In this document: piece after piece, positions 1-8,709 of the stretch
Position numbering within the stretch: position 1 is the first letter of the stretch
Layout of the letters: each line of letters starts with the position of its first letter
Origin: Actinomycetes bacterium
GTDB taxonomy: Bacteria > Actinomycetota > Acidimicrobiia > Acidimicrobiales > RAAP-2
Assembly (NCBI GenBank): GCA_021793395.1
Contig: JAJYSU010000016.1
Span: 1-40,156, forward strand
Reading direction: 5' to 3'
DNA length: 40,156 nt
Made by a program: the position numbers and the translations under genes
The notes under the pieces: generated by a model
What the model was told of the DNA's origin: nothing
Seen by the model: only the letters and a program-made list of their open reading frames with translations
Database searches by the model: none

Positions 1-392
1 CCGGCGGTGAAGGGATGAGGCAGTCCCGCCAGGACGCCATGGTCCTCGTGCTCCACCAACGTGGCGCGGCCGTGCACGATTTCGGGCGCACGCTCGATTC
101 GCGCGCCGAACGCCTCGCCGAGGGCCTGGTGTCCCAGGCACACGCCCAGCAGCGGACGCGAGTCCTGCGCGCACTGGCGAATGATCCCCACGCAGTGCCC
201 CGCGTCACGCGGGTGGCCCGGCCCGGGAGAGATGAGAACACCGTCGGGATGGCGCGACGACACCTGCGACGGGGTCATCTCGTCGTTGCGCACCACCTCC
301 ACGCGAGCCCCCAACTCTCCGAGATACTGCACGAGGTTGTAGACGAACGAGTCGTAGTTGTCGATCACCAAGATCGAGGGACTCGCGGACAT
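1..392 (-). CDS. trpG: Anthranilate/aminodeoxychorismate synthase glutamine amidotransferase (partial, 3' end outside window)
   Basis: Reading the minus strand from ATG at 392 gives an N-terminus with ILVIDNYDSFVYNL, then the oxyanion stretch around LISPGPGHP and the nucleophile elbow LLGVCLGHQALGEAFG, where the Cys is the class I glutamine amidotransferase nucleophile. About 130 residues are visible; the catalytic His-Glu part lies beyond base 1. The protein releases ammonia from glutamine for the synthase subunit TrpE (tryptophan pathway) or PabB (folate pathway). It is divergent from trpE with only 38 bp between the starts, which favours TrpG or a shared TrpG/PabA. The other possible ATG, 8 bp upstream at 400, is in a different frame. 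Family assignment is from visible motifs; the TrpG versus PabA choice is inference. Confidence 0.9.
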   Translation of the reverse strand, partial: MSASPSILVIDNYDSFVYNLVQYLGELGARVEVVRNDEMTPSQVSSRHPDGVLISPGPGHPRDAGHCVGIIRQCAQDSRPLLGVCLGHQALGEAFGARIERAPEIVHGRATLVEHEDHGVLAGLPHPFTA

Positions 393-430
393 GGGCTCAT
401 ACTAGAAGAGCATTCACTAACCTTGGCTCG
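393..430. promoter_or_regulatory. Divergent trpG/trpE promoter region
   Basis: This 38-bp gap separates two outward-facing start codons and is visibly more AT-rich than the flanking genes (catactagaag, cattcactaac). Both promoters must lie here or inside the 5' ends of the genes. No leader peptide or attenuator hairpin can fit in so short a gap. Exact -10/-35 boxes cannot be fixed by eye. Confidence 0.35.
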
Positions 431-1942
431 ATGACGGCTCCCGCGGCGACTACTTTCAACGATCTCGTGACCGCGGGCTACAACGTGATTCCCCTGTACC
501 GCACGCTCCAGCTGGATCGAGAGACGCCGGTGTCGCTCTACCAGCGCTTCAACGACGGTCGCGCCATTTTTCTCCTCGAGAGCGCCGCGCTCGGTGAGAC
601 GACCGGACGGTACTCCTTCATCGGCCTACAGCGTCATTGGCGGCTCACCACGGAGGCCGGCGTCGCGCGGGTGAGCGGAGCCGCGCCGGCGGCGGTGGAC
701 GGCGGACCACTCGCGGTGCTACGTACCTTGCTCGGGCGCTATCGAGTTCACCATCCCCACGACTTGCCGGGTTTCTTTGGCGGAGCAGTCGGCTTCGTTG
801 CCTACGACTACGTTCGCCGATTAGAGCGCCTTCCGAGGCCCCCGGACCCAGATCCCTGGCCCGACGTCGACTTCTCCTTCCCCCGCTCGGTACTGATATG
901 CGACCACCTGCGCCATTCGACCACGATCGTCGTGAACGCCATCATCGACTCGTCATCCCCCGAGGACGCCCGGCGTGACGCCGAGCGCACTCTGGAGGAC
1001 ATTGTCGACACCCTGCTCGCACCGCCTCCCCCCACCGACCCACGCGTCGAACGTCTCGTCGCGACCGCTCCCGAGAGGCGTGATGCGGTCGACGTCCGGC
1101 GCCTCGCGGCCGACGTGTCGAACTTCACCCGCGACCAGTACTGCGACGTCGTACGTCGCGCCCAGGAGCACATTCGCGCGGGCGACATCTTTCAAATGGT
1201 GCCCAGCCAGCAGTTCCGCCGTTCGACGGCGGTGGAACCCCTCACTCTCTACCGCGTCCTGCGCGCGCTCAACCCGTCGCCCTACATGTACCTACTCGAC
1301 ACGGGCGACGGCCAGATCGTCGGTGCGTCTCCCGAGATGCTGGTACGCGTCCACTCGGGCGTGGTCAGCACCCGTCCGATCGCCGGAACACGCCCGCGAG
1401 GTGCTTCCGACGCCGAGGACCGCATCCTCGAGGACGAGATGTGCCACGACACCAAGGAGCTGTCCGAACACGTCATGCTCGTCGACCTGGGGCGCAACGA
1501 CGTCGGACGAGTCGCGAAGCCCGGCACCGTACGCGTCGAGCGTCTCGCCCACGTCGAACGCTTCTCTCACCTCATGCACCTCGTGTCCCAGGTGGACGGT
1601 GATCTGCCGCACGATCGTGACGCCTTCGACGCCTTCGACGCCCTCTTTCCCGCCGGCACACTCACCGGTGCGCCCAAGGTACGCGCCATGGAGCTCATCG
1701 ACACCTTCGAACCCGTCCACCGTGGCCCTTACGGCGGCGCCGTGGGCTACTTCTCGCTCGGAGGCGACGCCGACTTCGCCATCACCATTCGCACCGTCGC
1801 CTTGCGTCACGGAGTCGCCACGGTTCAGGCCGGTGGCGGCGTGGTCGCCGACAGCGTGCCCGAGCGAGAGTACGACGAGTGTCTCAGCAAGGCGTCCGCC
1901 CCGCTACTCGCCCTCGAAATCGCGGATCCGCGACGCCCCTGA
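431..1942 (+). CDS. trpE: Anthranilate synthase component I
   Basis: 503 aa, the usual length for TrpE. It converts chorismate plus ammonia to anthranilate, the first step of tryptophan synthesis, using ammonia from the amidotransferase encoded divergently next to it. Visible motifs in order: the LLES stretch near residue 50 that forms the tryptophan feedback site, DIFQMVPSQQF near 255, GASPEMLVR near 298, TRPIAGTRPRG near 315, HDTKELSEHVMLVDLGRND near 340, LTGAPKVRAMELI near 411 and the C-terminal AGGGVVADS plus EYDECLSKA chorismate-binding motifs. Presence of LLES suggests feedback inhibition by tryptophan and favours TrpE over PabB. Start at ATG 431 fits the family N-terminus. No frameshift or missing motif is seen. 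Confidence 0.95.
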   Translation: MTAPAATTFNDLVTAGYNVIPLYRTLQLDRETPVSLYQRFNDGRAIFLLESAALGETTGRYSFIGLQRHWRLTTEAGVARVSGAAPAAVDGGPLAVLRTLLGRYRVHHPHDLPGFFGGAVGFVAYDYVRRLERLPRPPDPDPWPDVDFSFPRSVLICDHLRHSTTIVVNAIIDSSSPEDARRDAERTLEDIVDTLLAPPPPTDPRVERLVATAPERRDAVDVRRLAADVSNFTRDQYCDVVRRAQEHIRAGDIFQMVPSQQFRRSTAVEPLTLYRVLRALNPSPYMYLLDTGDGQIVGASPEMLVRVHSGVVSTRPIAGTRPRGASDAEDRILEDEMCHDTKELSEHVMLVDLGRNDVGRVAKPGTVRVERLAHVERFSHLMHLVSQVDGDLPHDRDAFDAFDALFPAGTLTGAPKVRAMELIDTFEPVHRGPYGGAVGYFSLGGDADFAITIRTVALRHGVATVQAGGGVVADSVPEREYDECLSKASAPLLALEIADPRRP

Positions 1943-2007
1943 CCTCGGGAGAACTTTCGTCGTGGCCCTATGCTGATCGTAGGATCGACGACGCGAAGGA
2001 GGTCACG

Positions 2008-3648
2008 GTGACCATTGAAAGTTCCTACGAGCGCTGGCGCCTCGAGTACAGTGCTGCCACTCCGCGTCGCGAGCGCGTTACCACGATGTCGGGCGTGCCG
2101 CTCGAGCCCGTCTACGGGCCGCCTGACGCCGAGTTTCCGGGCGTCTACCCCTACACGCGAGGCATCCACGCGTCAATGTACCGCTCGCGCCTATGGACAA
2201 TGCGCATGTTCGCCGGTTTCGGTACCGCTCGCGACACCAACGAGCGCTTCCGCGACATCATCGGCGCGGGCGGCACGGGCTTGTCGACCGCCTTCGACAT
2301 GCCAACCCTCCTCGGTATTGACTCCGACGACCCCATGGCCCGCGGAGAGGTGGGTCGATGCGGAGTGGCTATCGACTCCCTGGCCGACATGGCCGACCTG
2401 TTCGACGGCATAGACCTGGCGACGATCACCACGTCCATGACCATCAACTCTCCCGCGGCGGTCATGCTGGCGTTGTTCGTCGCCAACGCCGAGGCCCACG
2501 GCGTCCCCCGCGCGCGACTCGGGGGCACACTCCAGAACGACATCCTGAAGGAGTACCAGGCTCAAAAGGAGTTCATCTTCCCCCCACGCCAGTCCATGCG
2601 CCTCGTTCGTGACACCATGGCCTTTACGGCGGCCGAAATGCCGAAGTGGAACTCGATCTCCGTCTCGGGTTACCACATCCGCGAGGCCGGCTCCACCGCC
2701 GCCGAGGAGTTGGCCTTCACACTGGCTAACGGCTTCGCCTACGTCGAGTTGGCCCGCGAGGCCGGCCTCGACGTGGACGCCGTGGCGCCGCGACTCTCCT
2801 TCTTCTTCAACGCGCACATCGACTTTTTTGAGGAGATCGCCAAGTACCGTGCCGCACGGCGCCTCTGGGCCACTTGGATGCGCCACCACTACGGAGCGGT
2901 CGACGAGCGCTCCTGGCAGTTGCGCTTTCACACCCAGACGGCGGGGGTCTCGCTCACCGCCCAGCAGCCCGAGGTCAACCTCGCTCGCACGGCGATTGAG
3001 GCTCTCGCGGGTGTCTTGGGCGGTACCCAGTCACTGCACACCAACTCCATGGACGAGGCGCTGGCTCTCCCCTCTCAAAAGGCCGCACGACTCGCGCTGC
3101 GCACCCAGCAGGTGCTGGCCTACGAGACTCACGTCGCCGACGTTGCCGACCCCCTCGGGGGCTCGTGGTTCGTCGAGGAGTTAACCGACGAGATGGAACG
3201 ACGCGCCGAGTCCCTCTTCGCCGAAATTGCCGAGATGGGTCAGGGCTCAATGCTTGAAGGCTGCATCAAGGGCATCGAGGACAACTGGTTCCAGGGCCAC
3301 ATTGCCGACTCTGCCTACGAGCTGGAGCGAGCCTTCAACGCGGGAGAGCGCATCGTCGTCAGCGTGAACGCCTACACCGAGGGAAACGAGGATGACGACC
3401 TCACGCTGCTTCGCGTCACCAACGAGGACGAGGCTCGTCAACTCGTGCGCCTGGCTCACGTACGCCAAACCCGTGACGACGACGCGGTGCGCGACGCGCT
3501 CGCTCGACTCTCTCACGACGCCGCGGATCCCACGGTCAACGTGATGGAAAGTCTGATTGGAGCCGCACGAGCCGAGGCCACGGTCGGCGAGATGATGGGG
3601 GCAATGGTCAACGTCTTCGGGCGATACGTCGAGGTGCCGTCCCTGTGA
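2008..3648 (+). CDS. icmA: Acyl-CoA mutase large subunit, isobutyryl-CoA mutase type
   Basis: 546 aa TIM-barrel subunit of a coenzyme B12-dependent acyl-CoA mutase, without its own cobalamin domain. The start is GTG 2008, eight bases after a strong AAGGAGGT at 1996-2003; the open frame runs upstream to 1879 but overlaps trpE and has no such site. Family motifs are clear: [46 protein letters not shown] (His223), [30 protein letters not shown]. At the two pocket positions that are Tyr89 and Arg207 in Propionibacterium methylmalonyl-CoA mutase, this protein has Phe68 and Gln186, the pair known from isobutyryl-CoA mutase. The position that is Asp in 2-hydroxyisobutyryl-CoA mutase is Ala95. Substrate assignment is therefore isobutyryl/n-butyryl-CoA by inference. 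It overlaps icmB by 4 bp. Confidence 0.88.
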   Translation: MTIESSYERWRLEYSAATPRRERVTTMSGVPLEPVYGPPDAEFPGVYPYTRGIHASMYRSRLWTMRMFAGFGTARDTNERFRDIIGAGGTGLSTAFDMPTLLGIDSDDPMARGEVGRCGVAIDSLADMADLFDGIDLATITTSMTINSPAAVMLALFVANAEAHGVPRARLGGTLQNDILKEYQAQKEFIFPPRQSMRLVRDTMAFTAAEMPKWNSISVSGYHIREAGSTAAEELAFTLANGFAYVELAREAGLDVDAVAPRLSFFFNAHIDFFEEIAKYRAARRLWATWMRHHYGAVDERSWQLRFHTQTAGVSLTAQQPEVNLARTAIEALAGVLGGTQSLHTNSMDEALALPSQKAARLALRTQQVLAYETHVADVADPLGGSWFVEELTDEMERRAESLFAEIAEMGQGSMLEGCIKGIEDNWFQGHIADSAYELERAFNAGERIVVSVNAYTEGNEDDDLTLLRVTNEDEARQLVRLAHVRQTRDDDAVRDALARLSHDAADPTVNVMESLIGAARAEATVGEMMGAMVNVFGRYVEVPSL

Positions 3649-4037
3649 GTGTGCGGGTGCTCGTCGCCAAAGTCGGCCTTGACGGCCACGATCGGGGTAT
3701 CAAGGTCGTCGCGCGCCTGCTGCGCGACGCCGGCATGGAAGTGGTCTACACCGGACTCTTCCAGACACCCGACACCGTCGCTATCGCGGCGATCCAGGAG
3801 GACGTCGACGTCGTCGGGCTATCCATGCTGTCGGGAGCGCACCTGACCCTCGCGCCCCTCGTCGTCTCGGCACTACGCGATCGAGGATCCGACATTCCCG
3901 TGATCGTGGGGGGAATCGTCCCCGCCAACGACGTCGACGAGTTGCGAGCCCAGGGTGTTGCGGACGTCTTCGGTCCGGGCGCGAGCGCTCAGGAGATCGT
4001 GGCCGCCATCACGGCGTTGGTTCCCCACTCGAACTGA
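3645..4037 (+). CDS. icmB: Acyl-CoA mutase small subunit, cobalamin-binding
   Basis: 130 aa, matching the small B12-binding subunit of two-subunit mutases (IcmB, HcmB). The cobalamin signature DGHDRG is at residues 13-18, with His15 the expected lower axial ligand of cobalt. SMLSGAH near residue 65 and VIVGGIVP near 87 match the other two nucleotide-tail contacts. The GTG start overlaps the large-subunit stop (GTGA), so the two chains are probably translationally coupled in equal amounts. No MeaB/IcmF-type G-protein chaperone is in the window. The 3' end overlaps the 3' end of the convergent exporter gene by 29 bp. Confidence 0.92.
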   Translation: MSVRVLVAKVGLDGHDRGIKVVARLLRDAGMEVVYTGLFQTPDTVAIAAIQEDVDVVGLSMLSGAHLTLAPLVVSALRDRGSDIPVIVGGIVPANDVDELRAQGVADVFGPGASAQEIVAAITALVPHSN

Positions 4038-5586
4038 CCCCGACGCGACGCGCGGGGAGGGCCACGGCCACCACGATGGCCGCGACACCCACAATCAGAG
4101 CCCCCACATCCACGGCGAATATCATGGCGCTGACGTAGGCCTGACGCGCGAGCGACGCGAGTTCGGGACCAAAGACACCCGCCCGTCGCGCGACCAGAAG
4201 AGCCTGACCAAGAGATTCCTCACTCGTGCGCGCGAGCGACGGCGGCACGCCCAGCGACGCCATGCGTAGCGTCATCGTGGACTGGTAGTGCGTGGAGAGA
4301 AGACTGCCCAGGAGCGCAACTCCCAGCGCGCTGCCAATTTGCAGCGCCGTCGAGTTGGTGGCGGAACCCACCCCCGCCAAATCGACGGGGACCGACCCCA
4401 TCACCGAGTCCGTACACGGTGCGACGGACAATCCCGTGCCTATTCCCAGGAGCATGAAGGCCGGCAACATACTCGCGTAACTTGACTGCACGCTCACCAG
4501 TGACAACAGGGCCAGGCCGAGTGAGATCAGCACCATGCCGACGAAGACCACCACCCGCGTCCCCAGCGCCCGCGCGAGGGTGGTCGACAACGCGGCCACT
4601 ACCAGCAGCACCACCGCGATCGGAGTAATGCGCAGCCCCGTCGCCAGCGGACTGTAGCCGAGGGCGAACTGGAAGAATTGCGTCAGCAGAAACATCGACC
4701 CCGACAGGGCGAAGATGGTGAGAGCCAAGGCACTCATCGCCACCGAGAATCGCCGCGAGCGAAAGAAGGCGAGTTCCAGGAGTGGGTGGGACGTGCGGCG
4801 CTCGACGACAACGAACGTGGCAATCAAGAGGCCCGCCGCGACCAGAGCGGTCACGATAGCAAACGAACCCCAACCGCGACTTGGACCCTCAATGATTCCC
4901 CAGAGCAGCACGGCCACCCCCGCCAGGGCCAGTGCGGCCCCGGGCACGTCCGAGCGCGACGCCACCGGATTGCGCGAGTTAGGCACTATCCACAACACCA
5001 CCACCACCGCGAGTATCGCGATGGGCACATTGATAAGAAAGACCGAGCCCCACCAGTAACGCGACAGGAGCCACCCTCCAATCATCGGACCGAGCGCCAG
5101 TCCTAGGCCGCTGGTTCCCGACCACAGTCCGATCGCGCGCGCCCGGTCTCGCGGGGTAGTGAACACATTGGTCAGGATCGACAGGGTCGAGGGCATGATG
5201 GCGGCTGCCCCCACGCCCATAAAGGACCGCGCCGCGATCAAGTCGTCCGCTCGTGGCGAGAACGCTGACAGTGCCGAGCCCGTGGCGAAAAGTACCAGGC
5301 CCGCCACGAATACCCACTTGCGCCCCACGTGATCACCTAACGAGCCCGCGATCAGCAGAAGTCCCGCGAGCACCACCACGTAGGCATCCACAATCCACTG
5401 CAACTGTGCTGCGTCGACGTGCAGCGTCGCGACGATGCGGGGAAGTGCCACGTTCAGCACCGTGCCATCCAGATTGATGATCAGAACCGACAGACACAGC
5501 ACGGCCAGGATCGCCAGACGACGCGGTGCGGCGTCGCTCGACGCCACCGTCGCCCCGCCGGTGAGTGTCGTCTCCGGCGTGGCCAC
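4009..5586 (-). CDS. MFS drug exporter, DHA2 (EmrB/QacA) family, 14 TM
   Basis: 525 aa with about 14 hydrophobic segments, typical of proton-driven multidrug exporters of the QacA/EmrB group in the cytoplasmic membrane. Seen directly: [15 protein letters not shown] in TM1, the motif A loop [13 protein letters not shown] between TM2 and TM3, and the motif C-like [13 protein letters not shown] in TM5. Start GTG 5586 gives a short polar N-terminus before TM1. It is divergent from the nitronate monooxygenase gene across 193 bp that contain CTAGGG repeats. The last 29 bp are antisense to the end of icmB. Substrate cannot be told from sequence. Confidence 0.9.
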   Translation of the reverse strand: MATPETTLTGGATVASSDAAPRRLAILAVLCLSVLIINLDGTVLNVALPRIVATLHVDAAQLQWIVDAYVVVLAGLLLIAGSLGDHVGRKWVFVAGLVLFATGSALSAFSPRADDLIAARSFMGVGAAAIMPSTLSILTNVFTTPRDRARAIGLWSGTSGLGLALGPMIGGWLLSRYWWGSVFLINVPIAILAVVVVLWIVPNSRNPVASRSDVPGAALALAGVAVLLWGIIEGPSRGWGSFAIVTALVAAGLLIATFVVVERRTSHPLLELAFFRSRRFSVAMSALALTIFALSGSMFLLTQFFQFALGYSPLATGLRITPIAVVLLVVAALSTTLARALGTRVVVFVGMVLISLGLALLSLVSVQSSYASMLPAFMLLGIGTGLSVAPCTDSVMGSVPVDLAGVGSATNSTALQIGSALGVALLGSLLSTHYQSTMTLRMASLGVPPSLARTSEESLGQALLVARRAGVFGPELASLARQAYVSAMIFAVDVGALIVGVAAIVVAVALPARRVGVSSSGEPTP

Positions 5587-5685
5587 TAGTGACTCTCCCG
5601 ACTCCGACCAGCCCGTGCCACGACACCACCCCCGTGGCGCGACGCGGACTCTGCCTGATCGAACATGGAGCCTCCCGCCGAAAGG

Positions 5686-5777
5686 CTAGGGACCGGTCTC
5701 GGACCCTAGTCAGAGTAAAAAGTCCCGTCGACGCACCCGCGATGGCCGTGCGACGTCAAAAGTAGGGCAGACTAGGG
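5686..5777. promoter_or_regulatory. CTAGGG inverted repeats, candidate operator
   Basis: At 5686-5709 two 10-base arms form an inverted repeat with a single mismatch around GTCT (ctagggaccg / cggaccctag). A third copy of the CTAGGG box lies at 5772-5777, only two bases before the GTG start of the nitronate monooxygenase gene; the 8-base arms ccctagtc and gactaggg are also perfect inverted copies of each other. Spaced dyads between divergent exporter and enzyme genes are the usual arrangement for a TetR- or MarR-type repressor, but no regulator gene is in the neighbourhood. Confidence 0.4.
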
Positions 5778-5779
5778 CC

Positions 5780-7216
5780 GTGACCGACGCCACCATCCAT
5801 CCCGCACCACCCTGGCTGATCCAAGGGGGAATGGGCATCGCCGTCTCCGGTTGGCGCCTCGCCAGTACCGTGGCCCGCGCCGGCCAGTTGGGCGTGGTCT
5901 CCGGCACCGGCATCGACAACGTCTTCGTACGCCGACTCCAGGACGAGGGGGCCGACGAGGACCTACGCCGAGTACTCGGCCGTTTCCCGGTTCCGCGCCT
6001 CGTCGAGCACGTACTCGACCGTTTCGCGACCGTGCGCCGACGCCCGCGAGAGCCCTACCACACGCTACCGATGCTCACGCGTGACAGCCCCGCCGCCTCG
6101 TGGGACATGCTGGTACTCGCGGCGTTCGCCGAGGTCGCACTAGCCAAGGCCGGCCACGGCGGCATCGTGGGCATCAACCTGCTCACCAAAGTCCAGCTTC
6201 CCACTGCCGCGACCCTCTTCGGAGCCGTGCTGGCGGGCGTCGATTACGTCATCATGGGCGCCGGCGTGCCCACCCACATCCCCGGTCTCCTGGCACGACT
6301 CAGTCGTGGTGAGACCGTCGATGAACCCCTCAGCGTGGACACCGCCACGGGTGAACGGACCGACAGCGTTCCCTTTGACCCGGCCGCCTACTCTCCCACC
6401 TTCCCTCTCACCACGCCGCGCTTCGTCGCCGTCGTCTCCTCGCACGTACTAGCCAGCGCCCTCGCGCGGCGCAGTAACGGCCCCGTCTACGGGTTCGTTG
6501 TTGAAAGGCCCTCCGCCGGCGGTCACAACGCACCCCCTCGGGGTCGTATGGAGACCGATGAGAACGGCAATCCCGTCTACGGGGAGCGCGACCGCATCGA
6601 TCTCGACGCCCTACGAGCGCTCGGGCGTCCCTACTGGATCGCGGGCGGTATCACGACACGTGATCAGGTGCGCGACGTGATGGATCAGGGCGCGGCGGGC
6701 GTCCAGGTCGGCACACTGTTCGCCTACTGCCGCGAGTCGGGGATGAGCCCGGTACTTCGCGAACGCATACTGAACGCCCTGATCCACGAGCCCCTCGAAG
6801 TTCGTACCTCGACGACCGCGTCCTCGACCGGCTATCCCTTCAAGGTCGTCGTGGCGCCGGACACCGTCGCCGACGAGAACGTGTTTCGCTCGCGTCGGCG
6901 CCACTGCGACCTGGGCTACTTACGCGAGGCCTACGAACAGCCCGACGGCACCATCGGCTACCGCTGCGCCGCGGAACCAGTGGCGAGCTACGTACGCAAG
7001 GGGGGCGAGCGAGCGCGTACCGTCAACACCACCTGCCTGTGCAACGGCCTGATGGCCACCGCCGGACTCGGTCAGTTCCGCGCGGGGGGACGCCAGGAGC
7101 CACCCATCGTGACCAGTGGCGACGCGCTCGACCAGGTCGTCACACTGCTCGCGGGCCGATCCTCCTACGGGGCGAGTGACGTCATCGAGCACCTGCGCCC
7201 CACCGCTCTGGTGTAA
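5780..7216 (+). CDS. Nitronate monooxygenase family flavoprotein
   Basis: 478 aa, FMN-binding TIM barrel of the nitronate monooxygenase (2-nitropropane dioxygenase) superfamily, expected in the cytoplasm. Seen: PPWLIQGGMGIAVSGWRLA at the N-terminus (first strand and QGGMG), GAGVPTHIPGLL, VVERPSAGGHNAP with the usual AGGH(N) motif, and the phosphate-binding YWIAGGITT and GAAGVQVGTLFAY. The C-terminal ~120 residues (GYRCAAEP, TTCLCNGLMATAGLG) exceed the short bacterial enzymes and match the longer subgroup. Members oxidise alkyl nitronates, but others are enoyl reductases of polyketide systems, so the substrate is open. Start GTG 5780. Confidence 0.82.
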   Translation: MTDATIHPAPPWLIQGGMGIAVSGWRLASTVARAGQLGVVSGTGIDNVFVRRLQDEGADEDLRRVLGRFPVPRLVEHVLDRFATVRRRPREPYHTLPMLTRDSPAASWDMLVLAAFAEVALAKAGHGGIVGINLLTKVQLPTAATLFGAVLAGVDYVIMGAGVPTHIPGLLARLSRGETVDEPLSVDTATGERTDSVPFDPAAYSPTFPLTTPRFVAVVSSHVLASALARRSNGPVYGFVVERPSAGGHNAPPRGRMETDENGNPVYGERDRIDLDALRALGRPYWIAGGITTRDQVRDVMDQGAAGVQVGTLFAYCRESGMSPVLRERILNALIHEPLEVRTSTTASSTGYPFKVVVAPDTVADENVFRSRRRHCDLGYLREAYEQPDGTIGYRCAAEPVASYVRKGGERARTVNTTCLCNGLMATAGLGQFRAGGRQEPPIVTSGDALDQVVTLLAGRSSYGASDVIEHLRPTALV

Positions 7217-7222
7217 GCAGGC

Positions 7223-8635
7223 TCAGGCGACCGTGCGCAGGGCGTCATCCACCGGCTCAAACGCCGCCAGCAGATCCGCGACGGCCACCGTCGCGAAGCC
7301 GACCGCCTGGTCAGCCACGCCGTAGGGGAGGTAGAGCCGCCCCGCGTGCACGAGTGAGCCGCACGAGTACACGACGTTAGGCACGTATCCGTCCCGCTCC
7401 GCGGGATCGGGAAGCAGCAGCGGTCGGCGCAGTTGGGCCACGACGCGCGTCGGATCGTCGAGGTCCAACAGCAGCGCGCCGATCCCGTAGGTTCGCATGG
7501 GACCCACCCCGTGCGTGATGACCAGCCACCCCTCCGTTAACTCGATCGGCGATCCGCAGTTGCCCAACTGCAGAATCTCCCAGGGATGCTGTGGAATCTG
7601 CGCGGGGGCCACCTCGTTCCAACTCGTCAGCGAGTCGGAGAACGCGACGGCGTTGGTCTCGCGATCGTGACGCGACAGCGCGATGAAACGACCGTGAACC
7701 CGCCGAGGAAAGAACGCGAGACCCTTGTTGCTCGCCCCGATTCCCAGCAGCGGCGACGAGTGGAACGTCACGAAGTCGTCCGTCTCCAGCAACTGCTGGC
7801 GAATCGAACGTCCGTCGAACGCGGTGTAGGACGCCAGGTACCGCGTCTCGCCGTCGTCGTCGAACGCGACGAAGCGGGCGTCCTCCATGCCGCGGCGTTC
7901 CGCCGGGGCCGTCGGCCAGAGCGTACGCCGCGACACGTCGACGCGCTCGTCGAAGACCGCCTCGTACCACGACGCCGTCACCTCGCGTACGAGGTCCACG
8001 ACCTCTCGGGTGCCGGGAGCATCGGGGCGGGCGGCCACGAAGTCGGCCAACGAACGCTCCAAATCCTCCCAGGTGTAGTCGAGTGAGAGCCCGCCGAGGG
8101 CGGCGTGCAGCGTCACGTCGTCCTGACCACGCTCGCGCAGGCTCGCCAGGAGCTCATCGCGGGGGGGCACCGTCGCCGACACCGACCCCACCACCGGGTA
8201 CGGCAGCGGATCGTCCATACGCAGCTCGCCGTCGGATCCGATCTCGCCGGTGCGAAAGCAGATCGACGAGTGGTGTCCCTCTCCGATAGAGCGATAACTC
8301 ACGATCACCCGCAGGGCGCCCGAGACGAGACCCTGCTGATCCGGGTGCGCCACGATGCTGGGATTGGTGAGTGACGCGCCCTCCAGGGAGTACTCGTGCG
8401 TAAACGTCGCGCCGAGGAGCTGGCGACGCGCGGGCGAGAGCGTGGCGGCCAACTGCGGCGCCACCATCGCGGCGTGGCGCTCGAACACGTCGGCGAGATC
8501 TTCGTGACGGTGGGCGAAGCGGGCAAACAGATCGCTCAACGCCGCATCCACGTCGTCGTCGCTCAACGCCATCACGCGAGCCACGGTGGCGTCGACGCGA
8601 CCTTCCCCGCCCCCCACCAACTCGCTACCCGGCAC
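7223..8635 (-). CDS. GH130 family glycosidase/phosphorylase
   Basis: About 470 aa from GTG 8635. The five-bladed propeller of GH130 (mannoside phosphorylases and related mannosidases) is supported by GMEDARFVAFDDDGETRYLASYTAFDG, shown here across positions 7790-7890, where the Asp of EDAR corresponds to the family's general acid, and by SPIELTEGWLVITHGVGP with a following GALLLDLDDP. It probably acts on beta-mannosyl or similar linkages in the cytoplasm. Start is uncertain: sequence resembling the family N-terminus (LRADSARVISRLF) continues upstream of 8635 as far as about 8716, directly after the upstream stop TAA 8710-8712, yet no ATG, GTG or TTG exists there in frame, only an ATC at 8714-8716. 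It is the last gene of a minus-strand three-gene cassette. Confidence 0.82.
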   Translation of the reverse strand: MPGSELVGGGEGRVDATVARVMALSDDDVDAALSDLFARFAHRHEDLADVFERHAAMVAPQLAATLSPARRQLLGATFTHEYSLEGASLTNPSIVAHPDQQGLVSGALRVIVSYRSIGEGHHSSICFRTGEIGSDGELRMDDPLPYPVVGSVSATVPPRDELLASLRERGQDDVTLHAALGGLSLDYTWEDLERSLADFVAARPDAPGTREVVDLVREVTASWYEAVFDERVDVSRRTLWPTAPAERRGMEDARFVAFDDDGETRYLASYTAFDGRSIRQQLLETDDFVTFHSSPLLGIGASNKGLAFFPRRVHGRFIALSRHDRETNAVAFSDSLTSWNEVAPAQIPQHPWEILQLGNCGSPIELTEGWLVITHGVGPMRTYGIGALLLDLDDPTRVVAQLRRPLLLPDPAERDGYVPNVVYSCGSLVHAGRLYLPYGVADQAVGFATVAVADLLAAFEPVDDALRTVA

Positions 8636-8709
8636 AAAAAGACGTGAAATGACCCGCGCCGAGTCGGCGCGAAGGTAGATCCCCGTACGGACCGCTAGAA
8701 CAGGTTCAG

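Noticed and set aside
1879..2007. Longer start for the mutase large subunit
   Set aside because: The extra 43 codons overlap trpE, do not resemble the family, and the strong AAGGAGGT points to GTG 2008.
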